This document shows, in pieces, positions 1 to 9,593 of a stretch of DNA of 64,000 nucleotides. Below the pieces are notes generated by a model. The model did no database searches. It was not told the DNA's origin and was given only the letters and a program-made list of their open reading frames with translations. Position 1 is the stretch's first letter. Every line of letters starts with the position of its first letter. Made by a program: the position numbers and the translations under genes. Origin of the DNA: DASPWW01 sp963803425. GTDB taxonomy: Bacteria; Actinomycetota; Thermoleophilia; Solirubrobacterales; 70-9. Location: the NCBI GenBank assembly GCA_963803425.1, contig CAWDMA010000001.1:868001-932000 (forward strand), read 5' to 3'.

Positions 1-13
1 GGGGAACGAGTCC

Positions 14-3000
14 ATGATCCGGAACCGGGTGCGCGTCCGGCTGCGGCTGAAGGGCGGTGCGACCCTGCGCAGCGCCCGCCTCAACGGCCGCAACGTGAAG
101 GGCTATTTCAAAGCCCGCCCCGGAGGCCGCGCCGTCGCGACGCTTCGCAAGGGCAGGCTCGGCAAGGCACTGAAGCGGGGGCCGAACTTCCTCCGGTTCG
201 CGGCCGTCAGCGGCGATCGGACGGACTACAAGACGCTCTCGCTGACCAGGGCGAGGAAGTCGAGGTCGCTGGTCCGCCACTTCCGGCTCCGCCACAGCCC
301 CGGCAAGCCCGCCCGCGTCGTGCTCCAGCCCAGCAGGCTGCACACGAAGATCCGCGCCAAGCTCAACAACCAGAACGTCTCGAGGCTGTTCAGGGACGCG
401 AAGGCGCTCCGCCACAAGGTCACGCTCGGGGCGAGCGAAGGCGTCAAGCACGGGCGCAACCACCTACGGATCCTCGTCGTCCACCCGTCCGGCCAGTTTC
501 GCCGGCTGCGCTCGCGCTTCTACGTCCCGCGCCGGGTGTCGATCGCGGGAGCCGGCCGGGATCACGCGTTCCCGGCCGGCGGGCTTCCCGTGCGCCTGAA
601 CGGGACGAAGTCGGTGAAGGGGCGGACCCGCTCCGGGAGGCCGAAGCGCGGGAAGCTGCGGTACCGGTGGAGCATCGCCACCAAGCCGGGGCGCAGCGAT
701 CCGGAGCTGCTCGGGCGCAGCACGCGACGGCCGCGGCTGCGCACCGACGTCCCCGGCACCTACAAGGTGAAGCTCCACACCAGCCAGGCGCCGAGCGGGA
801 AGGCGTCCGCGGCGGCCACCGGCGGGTCGACGACCTCCACCGACGTCTCCACCGTGACCGCGATGCCGCAGCCGTACGTCCGCTACAACGCGTTCGCGAC
901 CTCCCGCGGCAAGCCCGGGATCAGCATCGAGCAGACCCGCGACTGCGCCACCGGTCCCGACAGCGCCGGCCCGCCGTGCTTCTACCCCAACCCCGGGGAC
1001 GAGAACGACCTGCAGGTTGTCGTGATCGACAGCGACACCCTCACCCCGCCATCGAGCGGCGGCACCTACTCCGGCCCCGTGAACACGTCCTACGAGACGG
1101 ACAACCTGGCCGGCTTCGCCGACCAGATGGAGGACCTGGTCCTCCCGGGCGGCGGGGGGTGCTCGCAGCTGTTCGACGACTCCTACCTCGTCCTGCTCTC
1201 GCTCCGGGCGGGGAAGATCTCCGACACGACCGACTGGGAGAACGCGATGGAGGTCTTCAACCAGGTCCCGGGAGGCGGCGACTGCACCACTCCCGACGAC
1301 GCCAAGGTGCCGCCGGGGCCGTTCGGGCAGATCGCAGTCCCGGGGATGCTGCAGGGCAGGGCGTGGACCAACTTCGGCCGCACCCTGGACTCGGATCCCA
1401 CCCATAGGCGCGGGAACGTCGTCGGGTACCTGTCCTCCACCGCGGACGATCCCTCCGAGGCCCCCGACGCCACGAGCACCTCGACCCCCAACCCCGGCAA
1501 CGGCGGCTACAGCTACACCTTCAGCTTCCCGGACGTGTTCGCGTTCGACACGCGCGACACCTCGACCGGGTCCGCCCGGTTCACGCTCGGCGACGACAGC
1601 GTCCCGGTTGCCCCGCCGGGGGTCGACAACGGCCTCGCCGTGTTCAGCTTCGACCCGGTGCACGTCGGCGGCACCCTGCATCGCGAGGCGGTGATCCGCA
1701 ACACCGGCCTCGACGCGGGCAACGGCCTCGACTGGGCCGCTCTCAACGACGTGCTCGCCTCCCTGATCGACCGCGACCTCGGCGTCGGGATCACCTCGGT
1801 CGGGCAGATCGGGGGATACCCGAACGAGCCGAAGAGCGGCGCGTTCCTCGGCGTGCTGCAGAAGATCAATGCACTCGGGGCGAACGCGGACACCTTCGCC
1901 CGCTCGGTGAACTCCAACCAGCCCTACTCGATGCTGTCCGCCGACCCGCTCGAGCGCCAGGCGTACGAGTCCAGCGGCGTGATGGCGGTGCCCGCCACCG
2001 CGGCCGGGGCGGTCGCCACAGGCGCCTCGCTGGGGGCCGAGGACGGAGCCCTTACGGGCGTCCTGCAGCGCGGCAACGACGCCTTCCTGTTCCCGGCGAT
2101 CGCCGATCCCTCGGGCAGCGAGCTGTTCGCCGACTTCCCGGAGATGGTAAAGCGGCGCCAGGTGGACTGGCTGCTCACCCCGGCCTCGGGGGCGACGGGG
2201 GCGACCTGCCAGCAGGTCGCGTTCGCGTACGTCGTCGCGGAGCTGTACCCGTACGCGATCCCCGGGGACGGCTCGCTCTCGGACCTGTGGCAGAGCTCGG
2301 ACTCGTCCCAGTGCGACCGCGGCCACCCGGCGCCCGGCGGATCGAGGAGCGCCGACACCCTCGACGGCGACGGGTGCTCCAATGTCGACCCGATCGTGCC
2401 GGGCGCGAACGCCGCCGACATCCGGGCCACCTCGCTGACCCTGCGCAACAGCTACCCGGACTGGACGTTCGAGCCATCCGACCCCGGCACCGTGGAGATG
2501 CCGAGCCCGCCGCAGCCGACAGCGCCGTTCACGCCGGCCGACCTTCAGTGCGCGGTGAACCAGATCGTGGACGAGACCAACGCCGTGAACGAGAGCAACA
2601 CCTACCTGCAGCAGATGCTCGCCCCGTTCGAGGGCGGGATGGCGGACACCTACGCGAACATCAATGCGGCCGCCAGCAGCGCCGAGAACGCCGAGCTGAG
2701 CAATCTGACCAGCGCCCTCCAGAAGCAGATCAACGGGCCGGCGTCCGACGCGACGACGCTGTTCTGGGTCCAGTGGGGGTTCGGGACGGTCGCGGCGATG
2801 GGTGACGTGGGGGCGTTCGCGACCGAGGACGTCTCACCGCTCGAGTCGGACACGTTCAGCGTGGTCGCGCTGCTCGGGTGGAACGGCCAGAACTACTTCG
2901 ACGCGGTCGAGGGGCCCAGCACTACCGGCGGCACCCTTGCCGACGAGTACCTGCTGTACCAGGCGCAGCTCAACTCCACCGCGACCGCCGTCACCACTCA

Positions 3001-3814
3001 GGTCGAGAACCAGCTGAACGCGCAGAGCTCCGCCTTCCCGCAGACGGGCGCGCTCGTCAACTCAGACCCCCGCAAGCTGACGGTGATGCACGCGAACGCC
3101 GGGCCGGGCGGGCCGTGGCTGGAGGCCAACCAGAACCTCGAGAGCGCTGAGGATGCGCTCCAGTTCCGCGCCGTCCAGCAGACCTATCAGGGGATGTGGC
3201 CGCAGATCTACACGTCCGTCAGGTTGAGTTGGAACAACGCATGCTGGTTCGGGTCGGACGGGAAGGGCTGCTACAACAACGGCACCTGGGACGGCCAGTA
3301 CGGCGGGATGCAGCCGATCCAGAACGCGGACCAGGTGAACGGGTGCAAGACCGACCAGGTGGGTGCCGACCCAGTGTTCGACACCACGCCGAGCACCGAT
3401 CAGGCGCCCGCCGGCTTCGGGGAAGGGAACGAGTACCACCCCCAGATCGGCGTCGTGGAAGCCGGCGAGACCCCACCGTCGGACGTCTACCTGATGCTGC
3501 AGTCGAATCAGCTCACCCAGAGCCAGGTGAACAGCACCAAGCCCGGGCTCGCCGGCGAGGGGAACGTGGCGCCCTTCTTCGCGCAGCCGGGCTCCAGCTC
3601 GAGCAGCAGCACCGACACCGGGCCCGCCGCGGGCTTCTTCCCGCCGGACTTCTGGCAGGACAACCTGCCGTGGGTGTACAGGATCAGCTGCTCCGGCGGC
3701 AACGATGCGAAGTTCGACCTCGACAACATCGAGGGACAGCAGCCCAGCCCCGCCTCGATCTTCCAGGACGTCGAGCAGCCCACCGACCAGTGGCCGACGC
3801 TGGCGCCGCCCTGA
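14..3814 (+). CDS. Large putative secreted/surface protein, probably 5'-truncated by the window
   Basis: The frame is open to the left window edge and the visible part has no signal peptide, so the ATG at 14 need not be the true start. The N-terminus carries two related beta-type repeats (about residues 5-65 and 92-160), each with an L-N-x-x-N-V motif followed by G-x-N-x-L-R; these resemble the N-terminal part of DUF6351 proteins. A PKD-like segment follows (about 175-265). The remaining ~1000 residues are rich in Gly, Ser, Thr, Asp and Pro with scattered Cys, typical of exported actinobacterial proteins, and I see no catalytic motif. Function unknown. The stop lies 45 nt before the next gene on the same strand. 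Confidence 0.7.
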   Translation: MIRNRVRVRLRLKGGATLRSARLNGRNVKGYFKARPGGRAVATLRKGRLGKALKRGPNFLRFAAVSGDRTDYKTLSLTRARKSRSLVRHFRLRHSPGKPARVVLQPSRLHTKIRAKLNNQNVSRLFRDAKALRHKVTLGASEGVKHGRNHLRILVVHPSGQFRRLRSRFYVPRRVSIAGAGRDHAFPAGGLPVRLNGTKSVKGRTRSGRPKRGKLRYRWSIATKPGRSDPELLGRSTRRPRLRTDVPGTYKVKLHTSQAPSGKASAAATGGSTTSTDVSTVTAMPQPYVRYNAFATSRGKPGISIEQTRDCATGPDSAGPPCFYPNPGDENDLQVVVIDSDTLTPPSSGGTYSGPVNTSYETDNLAGFADQMEDLVLPGGGGCSQLFDDSYLVLLSLRAGKISDTTDWENAMEVFNQVPGGGDCTTPDDAKVPPGPFGQIAVPGMLQGRAWTNFGRTLDSDPTHRRGNVVGYLSSTADDPSEAPDATSTSTPNPGNGGYSYTFSFPDVFAFDTRDTSTGSARFTLGDDSVPVAPPGVDNGLAVFSFDPVHVGGTLHREAVIRNTGLDAGNGLDWAALNDVLASLIDRDLGVGITSVGQIGGYPNEPKSGAFLGVLQKINALGANADTFARSVNSNQPYSMLSADPLERQAYESSGVMAVPATAAGAVATGASLGAEDGALTGVLQRGNDAFLFPAIADPSGSELFADFPEMVKRRQVDWLLTPASGATGATCQQVAFAYVVAELYPYAIPGDGSLSDLWQSSDSSQCDRGHPAPGGSRSADTLDGDGCSNVDPIVPGANAADIRATSLTLRNSYPDWTFEPSDPGTVEMPSPPQPTAPFTPADLQCAVNQIVDETNAVNESNTYLQQMLAPFEGGMADTYANINAAASSAENAELSNLTSALQKQINGPASDATTLFWVQWGFGTVAAMGDVGAFATEDVSPLESDTFSVVALLGWNGQNYFDAVEGPSTTGGTLADEYLLYQAQLNSTATAVTTQVENQLNAQSSAFPQTGALVNSDPRKLTVMHANAGPGGPWLEANQNLESAEDALQFRAVQQTYQGMWPQIYTSVRLSWNNACWFGSDGKGCYNNGTWDGQYGGMQPIQNADQVNGCKTDQVGADPVFDTTPSTDQAPAGFGEGNEYHPQIGVVEAGETPPSDVYLMLQSNQLTQSQVNSTKPGLAGEGNVAPFFAQPGSSSSSSTDTGPAAGFFPPDFWQDNLPWVYRISCSGGNDAKFDLDNIEGQQPSPASIFQDVEQPTDQWPTLAPP

Positions 3815-3846
3815 GCTCCCGTACGCGTCGGCTTCGCCTCGCCGGG

Positions 3847-3852
3847 TAGCCT
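3847..3852 (+). promoter_or_regulatory. Candidate -10 element TAGCCT (leaderless promoter)
   Basis: TAGCCT fits TANNNT and ends 7 nt before the ATG of the next gene. There is no Shine-Dalgarno sequence and no clear -35. It belongs to a recurrent pattern in this window. Confidence 0.5.
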
Positions 3853-3859
3853 CCGGGCG

Positions 3860-4945
3860 ATGGCAGCACAGAGTCCCGACGAGCTGCGGCGACTGCTGGG
3901 GTGGGAACCCCCCACAGGAGTGTTGACCGTGTACGTCGCAATCGATCCCAGCGACCGCGGCGGCGGATGGCGGGTGGCGCTCGAGGACGCGCTCCGCCCG
4001 ATCCTGGAGCGCGCCGACGGTGCGCCCCACGAGGAGAAGGTCACGCTGCGGGCGGTCGTCGACGCGATCTCCCGGCGTTTCCTGGGCAACGGAGCCGCGG
4101 CGGGCGGTCGCGGCCACGTCGGGTTCGTCGAAGTGGCCGGCAAGGGCGGCCGCGAGGAGTGGCAGTCTTACCGGATCCCTCCCCGCCAGACCGAGGCCGT
4201 GTACGGGCACCGGCCCTATCTGCGCCCGCTGATCGAGATCCTGGAGCGGGGCGCCCGGATCGGCGTCGCGGCCGCGTCCGGCGACCAGCTGCGGCTGTGG
4301 GAGTGGGAGCTCGGGGTGCTCGAGGAGCGCGAGCACGTCACCCTGACCGTGAGCGGGGAGTCGGACGAGCTTCATCACCGGATCGGCGACCACCGGGAGC
4401 GGTTCGTGAAGCAGGCCGCTGCGAGGACGGAGTCGGAGGCTGCCGCACGGGGGTGGAGGGAGCTGCTCGTGTTCGGGGAGGTCGAGCACGTCAGCAACCT
4501 GGCGGAAGCGCTCCGCGGCCGGGAGCCGCATCACGTGCTCGCGAAGAACGTGGTGGCGGAGCCGGCCGCCCGGATCGCCGAGCGGGTGGAGAGCGAGCTC
4601 CCCGGCCTGCTGCGGGAGCGCGAGCTGGGGCTTATCCGGACGACCAAGGAGGCGGCGTTCTCCGGCAAGGAGCGCGCCTCTCTCGGCCCTCAGGAGACGC
4701 TCGAGGCGCTCGTCGCGGCCCGCGTCGAGCACCTCGTGTTCGACGCGGAGCGCGACTACAAGGGGCACGGGGTCGAGCAGGGCCTCGCCTACGACGGCCC
4801 GCCGCTGGGCGAGCACGGCCTCCCGGTCACGGAGCTGATGATCGAGCGGGCGGTGGCGACGGGCGCCCGGATCACCCCGGTCGTCGGGGAAGCCGCAGCG
4901 GCGCTGGACGAGCACGACGGCGTCGTCGCGCTGCTCCGCTACTGA
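3860..4945 (+). CDS. Bacterial eRF1/Vms1-like protein (baeRF/VLRF1 family)
   Basis: A 361-aa protein resembling the bacterial-archaeal eRF1-like families related to Vms1/ANKZF1, which act on peptidyl-tRNA in stalled ribosomes. The N-terminus starts with a P-x-x-G-V-L-T-V-Y-V-A-I-D-P segment. The middle holds a beta-rich domain that handles the W-x-L/W-E-W-E-L strand (about residues 150-165), and a long helix rich in Arg/Glu precedes a C-terminal alpha/beta domain ending V-V-A-L-L-R-Y. The ATG start is preceded by a -10-like TAGCCT and no ribosome site, so translation is probably leaderless. It converges with the downstream hydrolase gene, with one base between the stops. The family assignment is from memory of family patterns; the exact activity is not shown. 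Confidence 0.6.
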   Translation: MAAQSPDELRRLLGWEPPTGVLTVYVAIDPSDRGGGWRVALEDALRPILERADGAPHEEKVTLRAVVDAISRRFLGNGAAAGGRGHVGFVEVAGKGGREEWQSYRIPPRQTEAVYGHRPYLRPLIEILERGARIGVAAASGDQLRLWEWELGVLEEREHVTLTVSGESDELHHRIGDHRERFVKQAAARTESEAAARGWRELLVFGEVEHVSNLAEALRGREPHHVLAKNVVAEPAARIAERVESELPGLLRERELGLIRTTKEAAFSGKERASLGPQETLEALVAARVEHLVFDAERDYKGHGVEQGLAYDGPPLGEHGLPVTELMIERAVATGARITPVVGEAAAALDEHDGVVALLRY

Positions 4946-4946
4946 G

Positions 4947-6794
4947 CTACTTCGGCGGGCTGTAGCGCTCGACGATGCCGCCGGGACGGTCGCGGACCGG
5001 CAGCTCAAGCCGGAGCTTGTCGACGTCGACCGCGAAGCCCGAGCCGTTCGAGGGACGCGCGTACTTGGGGTCGCGCCCGAGCAGCTCCAGCTTCGCCGTG
5101 TGTCCGGCCGCGAAGTGCCATCCGTTCGGGTGGAGCTGGAAGGTGTGCTTGCCGCTGCCGTCGGGCCGAAACAGGCCCCTGGCGACGAGCGTCTGCGTTC
5201 CGTCCGGAGCGACGTCCCACAACCGGCTCGCGACCTGCGCGAACTGGCCACTGATGTCGAGCTTCGCGATCACGGTCGGCGAGCCGAGCAGGGTGTAGCC
5301 GTTTCCGGTCGCGGCGGGGAGGGAGTACGCCGCGGTTCCGGGCTCGTTCTCGGCGTGCACGGTGCGGCAGCTCCCGCCGCTGCCGAAGATCGGGTCGACC
5401 TTGGTCGCGATCGACGTGTCGCCGCCGCTCGAGTCGAGGCTCTGCGGCCGGCTGGTGGAGAGATCGACCTCGCCGGGATGCTGCTTTCGCCAGTTCCGGG
5501 CCGCGAACGGCCCAGCCGGATCGCCGTCGCAGTTCTGGGTGTAGGTCTGCACGCCGGGCAGCTGCGCGGCGGATCGGTCGCCCATCAGATACCGGTCGAA
5601 CAGCGCCTCGCGGGCCTGATCGAGCTCGGGCGTCGCGATGAACTCCGCGCGCGGGTGGCCGAACCCGTTCGCGAAGAACAGCGAGATCTTCGAGCCGGGG
5701 TGCACGGCCTGGGTCCGCTTCGCGTACCGAAGCCCCTCGTCGGCGGGGAACAGGTCGTCGGTCCAGGAGTTGTAGATCAGCAGCGGGGCCGGCTTCGTCC
5801 GCTTCCGCTTCGGGGTTCCCCGCTCGACGTAGTAGGCGGAGTGGTACAGCTTCGTCTGCTTCAGCAGGTGGCGCATCGCCGGGTTGGAGTCGTACGGCTC
5901 GCCGGCCTGGATCTGCTCGAACTGCTCGGGGATGTTCGCGTCGGGGTCCTCGCCCGGAGGCGCGTAGAAGCCGGTCGTCTGCCCGGCCAGGAAGAGCCCG
6001 GTCAGATAGGAGTCCTTGGCGATCCCGGCCGGAGCCTTGTACCCGTTGCGGCTGCGGAAGTCGAGCGTACCGCCGTTCGGGACCAGGGAGTACGACAGGT
6101 CCGACCAGCCGATCCGGGGCGCTGCCGCGGCGATCTTCATGGGCTCGCCGTCGGGGCTGTGCCACGGCCGCAGCTTCCCGCTCGGCTTCATGATCCGGTT
6201 CTTGAGCGCGGCGAGGATCATCGACTGTCCGCCGCCGTAGGAGTCGCCGGTGACGCCGATCCGCTTCGGCGCGACCAGGCCCTCGTCCGCGAGCAGCCCG
6301 GCGAGGTACTGCGTGTCGCGGGCCTCGTAGCGGGTGTCCGCGAGGTGGATCCAGCCTCGGTCGCAGCCCGGGCTGGTCCGGGAGCTGACGGCCCCGCACG
6401 AGTTGCCGAAGCCGCGCGCCGAGTAGGCGAGCACGGCATAGCCCTGCTGGGCGAGCGCGTCGGCGTCGATCGCGATCGAGTCTTTGTCGCCGCCCCAGCC
6501 GTGCAGATAGACGATCAGCGGGTACGGCCCCTGCGCATTCGCGGACGGCAGGGTGACGTTCGCGTCGAGCGGGACGCCGTCCCAGCTCGGCACCCGGGTG
6601 GCGAGGTCTCCGGTGCATTGCCGGATCCCGCCCGGGCCCGGCTTGCACGGGATCCCGAGGGCGCTGTCGGCCAGGCCCGCGTCGGCGCGCGGCGCCCCGC
6701 CGGCGAGCGCGACCAGCGCCGCGAGCGCCGTCACGCCGACGATCGCGATCGGGGTCCAAGTCCTCTGCCCGCTGGTGCTCAGCTTCCCTTGCAT
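4947..6794 (-). CDS. Exported S15/CocE-type alpha/beta hydrolase (X-Pro dipeptidyl-peptidase-like)
   Basis: A 615-aa protein from the ATG at 6794, chosen because GGGAGAG lies directly upstream and a good signal peptide follows (hydrophobic stretch about residues 16-32, then A-x-A). An alpha/beta hydrolase domain comes next: the nucleophile Ser is in G-D-S-Y-G-G, the likely acid Asp in S-W-T-D-D, and the His in G-F-G-H-P. The C-terminal ~170 residues match the jelly-roll PepX_C domain typical of S15 peptidases and cocaine esterases. Substrate is unknown; acyl or dipeptidyl hydrolysis outside the membrane is the family expectation. An earlier in-frame ATG at 6890 would put 32 Arg-rich residues before the signal peptide and is less likely. 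Confidence 0.85.
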   Translation of the reverse strand: MQGKLSTSGQRTWTPIAIVGVTALAALVALAGGAPRADAGLADSALGIPCKPGPGGIRQCTGDLATRVPSWDGVPLDANVTLPSANAQGPYPLIVYLHGWGGDKDSIAIDADALAQQGYAVLAYSARGFGNSCGAVSSRTSPGCDRGWIHLADTRYEARDTQYLAGLLADEGLVAPKRIGVTGDSYGGGQSMILAALKNRIMKPSGKLRPWHSPDGEPMKIAAAAPRIGWSDLSYSLVPNGGTLDFRSRNGYKAPAGIAKDSYLTGLFLAGQTTGFYAPPGEDPDANIPEQFEQIQAGEPYDSNPAMRHLLKQTKLYHSAYYVERGTPKRKRTKPAPLLIYNSWTDDLFPADEGLRYAKRTQAVHPGSKISLFFANGFGHPRAEFIATPELDQAREALFDRYLMGDRSAAQLPGVQTYTQNCDGDPAGPFAARNWRKQHPGEVDLSTSRPQSLDSSGGDTSIATKVDPIFGSGGSCRTVHAENEPGTAAYSLPAATGNGYTLLGSPTVIAKLDISGQFAQVASRLWDVAPDGTQTLVARGLFRPDGSGKHTFQLHPNGWHFAAGHTAKLELLGRDPKYARPSNGSGFAVDVDKLRLELPVRDRPGGIVERYSPPK

Positions 6795-6889
6795 CTCTCC
6801 CGCCCGGCTCCCGGTCGTCCCGACCTCCGAGCAGGCGGAACTGTAGCCGATGGCGCGTGCGGGGGCGCGGCGTCGTCGGGCGGGGTTCA

Positions 6890-6895
6890 TACGAT
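6890..6895 (+). promoter_or_regulatory. Candidate -10 element TACGAT (leaderless promoter of radA)
   Basis: TACGAT ends 6 nt before the radA ATG at 6902, and no Shine-Dalgarno sequence is present. It matches the TANNNT-N6-8-RTG pattern seen before many genes here. Confidence 0.5.
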
Positions 6896-6901
6896 CGGGT
6901 G

Positions 6902-8284
6902 ATGCCGCGATCCCAGACTCGACACGTCTGCTCCCAGTGCGGCCACGAGGCGCTCGCCTGGACGGGGCAGTGCCCGGGGTGCGGGGAGTGGAACACGCTG
7001 CGCGAGGAGGTGCGCCCCGCGGGGTCGTCGAGCGGCGGGCGGCGGCCGGCGGGCAGGCGCGCGTCCGCGCCGCGCGCGGTGCCGCTGCGGGAGGTGGCCG
7101 CTCCGGACGTGGCCCGGCTCGAGACGGGGATCGGCGAGCTCGACCGGGTGCTCGGGGGAGGGATCGTGCCGGGCTCGATGGTGCTGCTCGGAGGCTCCCC
7201 GGGAATCGGGAAGAGCACCGTCGGCGCGATGGCGCTCGGCAACCTGGCGGCGGCGGGGCGGCGGACGCTGTACGTCTCGGGCGAGGAGTCGGCAGCCCAG
7301 GTGCGGCTGCGCGCGGAGCGGCTCGGGGAGCGGGCGCTGGCGGTGCCCGCGATCGCCGCGACGGGCCTCGCCGAGGTGCGAGCCGTGATCGAGGCGGAGC
7401 GGCCGGAGGTGTGCGTGATCGACTCGATCCAGACGATGCACGCCGACGAGTCGGCCGGGGCGCCCGGTTCGGTGGGACAGGTGCGAGAGGCGGCGGCGGC
7501 GTTGACAGGCGTAGCGAAGCGGGGCGGGACCGCGGTCGTGCTGGTCGGGCACGTCACCAAGGAGGGCTCGCTGGCGGGGCCGCGCGTGCTCGAGCACCTG
7601 GTCGACTGCGTGCTGATGTTCGAGGGGGAGCGCGAGCGCAGCTACCGGACGCTGCGGGCGCTGAAGAACCGGTTCGGCGCGACCAGCGAGGTGGCCGTGT
7701 TCGAGATGCGCTCCGGCGGGCTGACCGAGGTCACGGACCCCTCGGCGCGGTTCGTGGGCGAGGCGACGGCGGCGCCGGGCTCCTGCGTCCTGTGCGCGAT
7801 GGAGGGGACGCGGCCGCTGCTGGTCGAGGTGCAGGCGCTGGTCGCTCCCACGGAGATCGTCCCGCCGCGCCGGATCGCCACCGGGATCGACCGCAACCGG
7901 CTCAGCCTCGTGCTCGCGGTGCTCGCCCGCCACGCCGGGATCTCGCTCGGGTCCGCGGACGTGTTCGTGAACGTCGCCGGCGGCATCCGGGTGGACGAGC
8001 CCGGCGCCGACGTCGCGGTAGCGCTCGCGCTCGCCTCCGCCCACCGCGGCGAGCCGCTGCGGGGCGGGCAGACCCCGCTCGCCTGCTTCGGCGAGGTTGG
8101 TCTGACCGGCGAGCTCCGCCACGTCGCCCACCCGGAGCGGCGGGTCGCGGAGGCCGCCAAGTTCGGGCTCGGGCCGGTGATCGGCCCGCCGGCGGCGGAG
8201 CCGCTCGACCCGCTCGATCCCCACGCGACCCTCCGCGACGCGATCCGGGCCGCGTCGACCACATCGGTTCGTCGCGCCGCCTAG
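6902..8284 (+). CDS. radA: DNA repair protein RadA (Sms)
   Basis: RadA is a RecA-like, DnaB-like ATPase that promotes branch migration in recombinational repair. The 460-aa protein has the full domain set: an N-terminal C4 zinc finger (C10, C13, C24, C27), a Walker A GGSPGIGKST (about 97-106), the RadA-specific K-N-R-F-G motif, and a C-terminal Lon-like domain. The ATG at 6902 sits just before the zinc finger, 6 nt after a TACGAT -10; an upstream in-frame ATG at 6857 adds a non-conserved tail. It is followed on the same strand by disA, as in Bacillus. A hairpin repeat element lies 18 nt past its stop. Confidence 0.95.
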   Translation: MPRSQTRHVCSQCGHEALAWTGQCPGCGEWNTLREEVRPAGSSSGGRRPAGRRASAPRAVPLREVAAPDVARLETGIGELDRVLGGGIVPGSMVLLGGSPGIGKSTVGAMALGNLAAAGRRTLYVSGEESAAQVRLRAERLGERALAVPAIAATGLAEVRAVIEAERPEVCVIDSIQTMHADESAGAPGSVGQVREAAAALTGVAKRGGTAVVLVGHVTKEGSLAGPRVLEHLVDCVLMFEGERERSYRTLRALKNRFGATSEVAVFEMRSGGLTEVTDPSARFVGEATAAPGSCVLCAMEGTRPLLVEVQALVAPTEIVPPRRIATGIDRNRLSLVLAVLARHAGISLGSADVFVNVAGGIRVDEPGADVAVALALASAHRGEPLRGGQTPLACFGEVGLTGELRHVAHPERRVAEAAKFGLGPVIGPPAAEPLDPLDPHATLRDAIRAASTTSVRRAA

Positions 8285-8301
8285 CTCGCTCCACCGGTGA
8301 C

Positions 8302-8339
8302 CGCGCGACGCGCGGACGCGAAGCGGAGCACGTCGCGCG
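8302..8339 (+). repeat. Conserved-loop hairpin element, copy 1
   Basis: Perfect 9-bp inverted repeat CGCGCGACG (8302-8310) / CGTCGCGCG (8331-8339) around a 20-nt loop, CGCGGACGCGAAGCGGAGCA. The loop, not the stem, is shared with copies at 42215, 56315 and 61628. This copy is intergenic, between radA and disA. Confidence 0.85.
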
Positions 8340-8456
8340 CTTTATTCGGAGTACGCGGCGCGATTGATGCTCGCTTGACAGGGCCCATTCCGACCTGTCC
8401 ACCCGGAATTGTGCTGAACGGCAGCACCCAGCGCCTTTTGGCATGATGGCTCGCCG

Positions 8457-9566
8457 ATGGCGCTGATGCCCGGGGACGAGTTGAACGAGCTGGAGGCGCG
8501 TCGAGACCCCCGGCTGCTCCGCGCCCTCGACATCGTCGCCCCGGGCACGCCGCTGCGCGAGGGGATCGACAACATCGTGCACGCGCGCACCGGCGGCCTG
8601 GTCGTGATCGGGGAGCCGGAGGAGATCTCGTTCATGTTCTCGGGCGGGATCCGGCTCGACATCGACTACACGCCGGCTCTGCTCTACCAGGTGGCGAAGA
8701 TGGACGGCGCGATCGTGCTGGACGCCGCCGCCTCGCGGATCGCGTGGGCGAACGTGCAGCTGATGCCGGATCCGACGATCGTCTCCATGGAGACCGGGAC
8801 GCGCCACCGCACCGCCGACCGCGTCTCCAAGCAGACCAGCGCCCTGGTGATATCGATCTCGTCGCGCCGCGACGTGGTCTCGCTGTACCTGGAGGGGATG
8901 AAGTACATCCTCCAGGAGATCCCGACCGTGCTCAGCAAGGCCAACCAGGGCCTCGCGACGCTGGAGAAGTACCGGGCTCGGCTCGACCAGGTCGCGGGGC
9001 GCCTCACCGCGGTCGAGTTCGAGGGCGGCGGCGTCCTCCACGACGTGCTCGTGATGCTGCAGCGCGCCGAGCTCGTCACCAGGATGGCGGCGGAGGTGGA
9101 GCGCTACATCATCGAGCTCGGCACCGAGGGCCGGCTGATCGAGACCCAGCTCGAGGACACCGTGGTCGGAGTCACCGCGGACCGTGAGGCGCTCGTCCGC
9201 GACTACGCGGTCGACGGCTCCGAGCACGCGGTCGACGCCGCGCTCGCCTCCCTGACAAGGCTTCCTCACCCCGACTTGCTCGACTTCGGTCGGCTCGCCG
9301 AGCTGCTCGGCTACGACCGGAAGATCAACACGCTCGACTACCAGGTCAGCCCCCGCGGGTACCGGATCCTGGGCCGCATCCCGCGGCTTCCGCGTCTCGT
9401 GGCGGAGCGGGTCGTTCACCGCTACGGAGGGCTGCAGGAGATCCTCGCCGCGAGCGAGGACGACCTGGAGTCCGTGGAGGGTGTCGGCGAGCGGGCCCGC
9501 GACATTCGCGAGGGCCTCCGCCGACTTCAGGAGGTCGACATCGTCGACCGGTATCTGCACAGATGA
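8457..9566 (+). CDS. disA: Diadenylate cyclase / DNA integrity scanning protein DisA
   Basis: DisA makes c-di-AMP from two ATP and scans DNA for branched structures. The 369-aa length is normal. The N-terminal DAC domain shows the catalytic M-D-G-A-I and R-H-R motifs (about 82-86 and 115-120), a helical spine follows, and the C-terminal HhH domain contains V-E-G-V-G-E (about 341-346). An upstream CATGAT at 8442 may be its -10. It lies between radA and carD, the same position as in Bacillus (radA-disA). A GC-rich hairpin begins at its stop codon. Confidence 0.95.
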   Translation: MALMPGDELNELEARRDPRLLRALDIVAPGTPLREGIDNIVHARTGGLVVIGEPEEISFMFSGGIRLDIDYTPALLYQVAKMDGAIVLDAAASRIAWANVQLMPDPTIVSMETGTRHRTADRVSKQTSALVISISSRRDVVSLYLEGMKYILQEIPTVLSKANQGLATLEKYRARLDQVAGRLTAVEFEGGGVLHDVLVMLQRAELVTRMAAEVERYIIELGTEGRLIETQLEDTVVGVTADREALVRDYAVDGSEHAVDAALASLTRLPHPDLLDFGRLAELLGYDRKINTLDYQVSPRGYRILGRIPRLPRLVAERVVHRYGGLQEILAASEDDLESVEGVGERARDIREGLRRLQEVDIVDRYLHR

Positions 9567-9587
9567 CGGCCGCCCTGGGGCGGCCGT
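9566..9587 (+). terminator. GC-rich hairpin between disA and carD
   Basis: A 9-bp stem (9566-9574 / 9579-9587) with loop CTGG, followed by CTTGAT rather than a U-run. It ends only 6 nt before the carD Shine-Dalgarno, leaving no room for a separate promoter. It may therefore be an attenuator or mRNA-stabilising 5' hairpin rather than a full terminator. Confidence 0.5.
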
Positions 9588-9593
9588 CTTGAT

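Noticed and set aside
464..2326. A ~620-codon antisense open frame opposite the first gene
   Set aside because: Composition (Arg, Gly, Val) is that of a shadow frame and no motif was seen.
5716..5731. Partial match (about 13 of 16) to the hairpin-loop core on the minus strand inside the CocE-like gene
   Set aside because: No flanking inverted repeat and it encodes conserved residues (Y-A-K-R-T-Q) near the catalytic Asp region.
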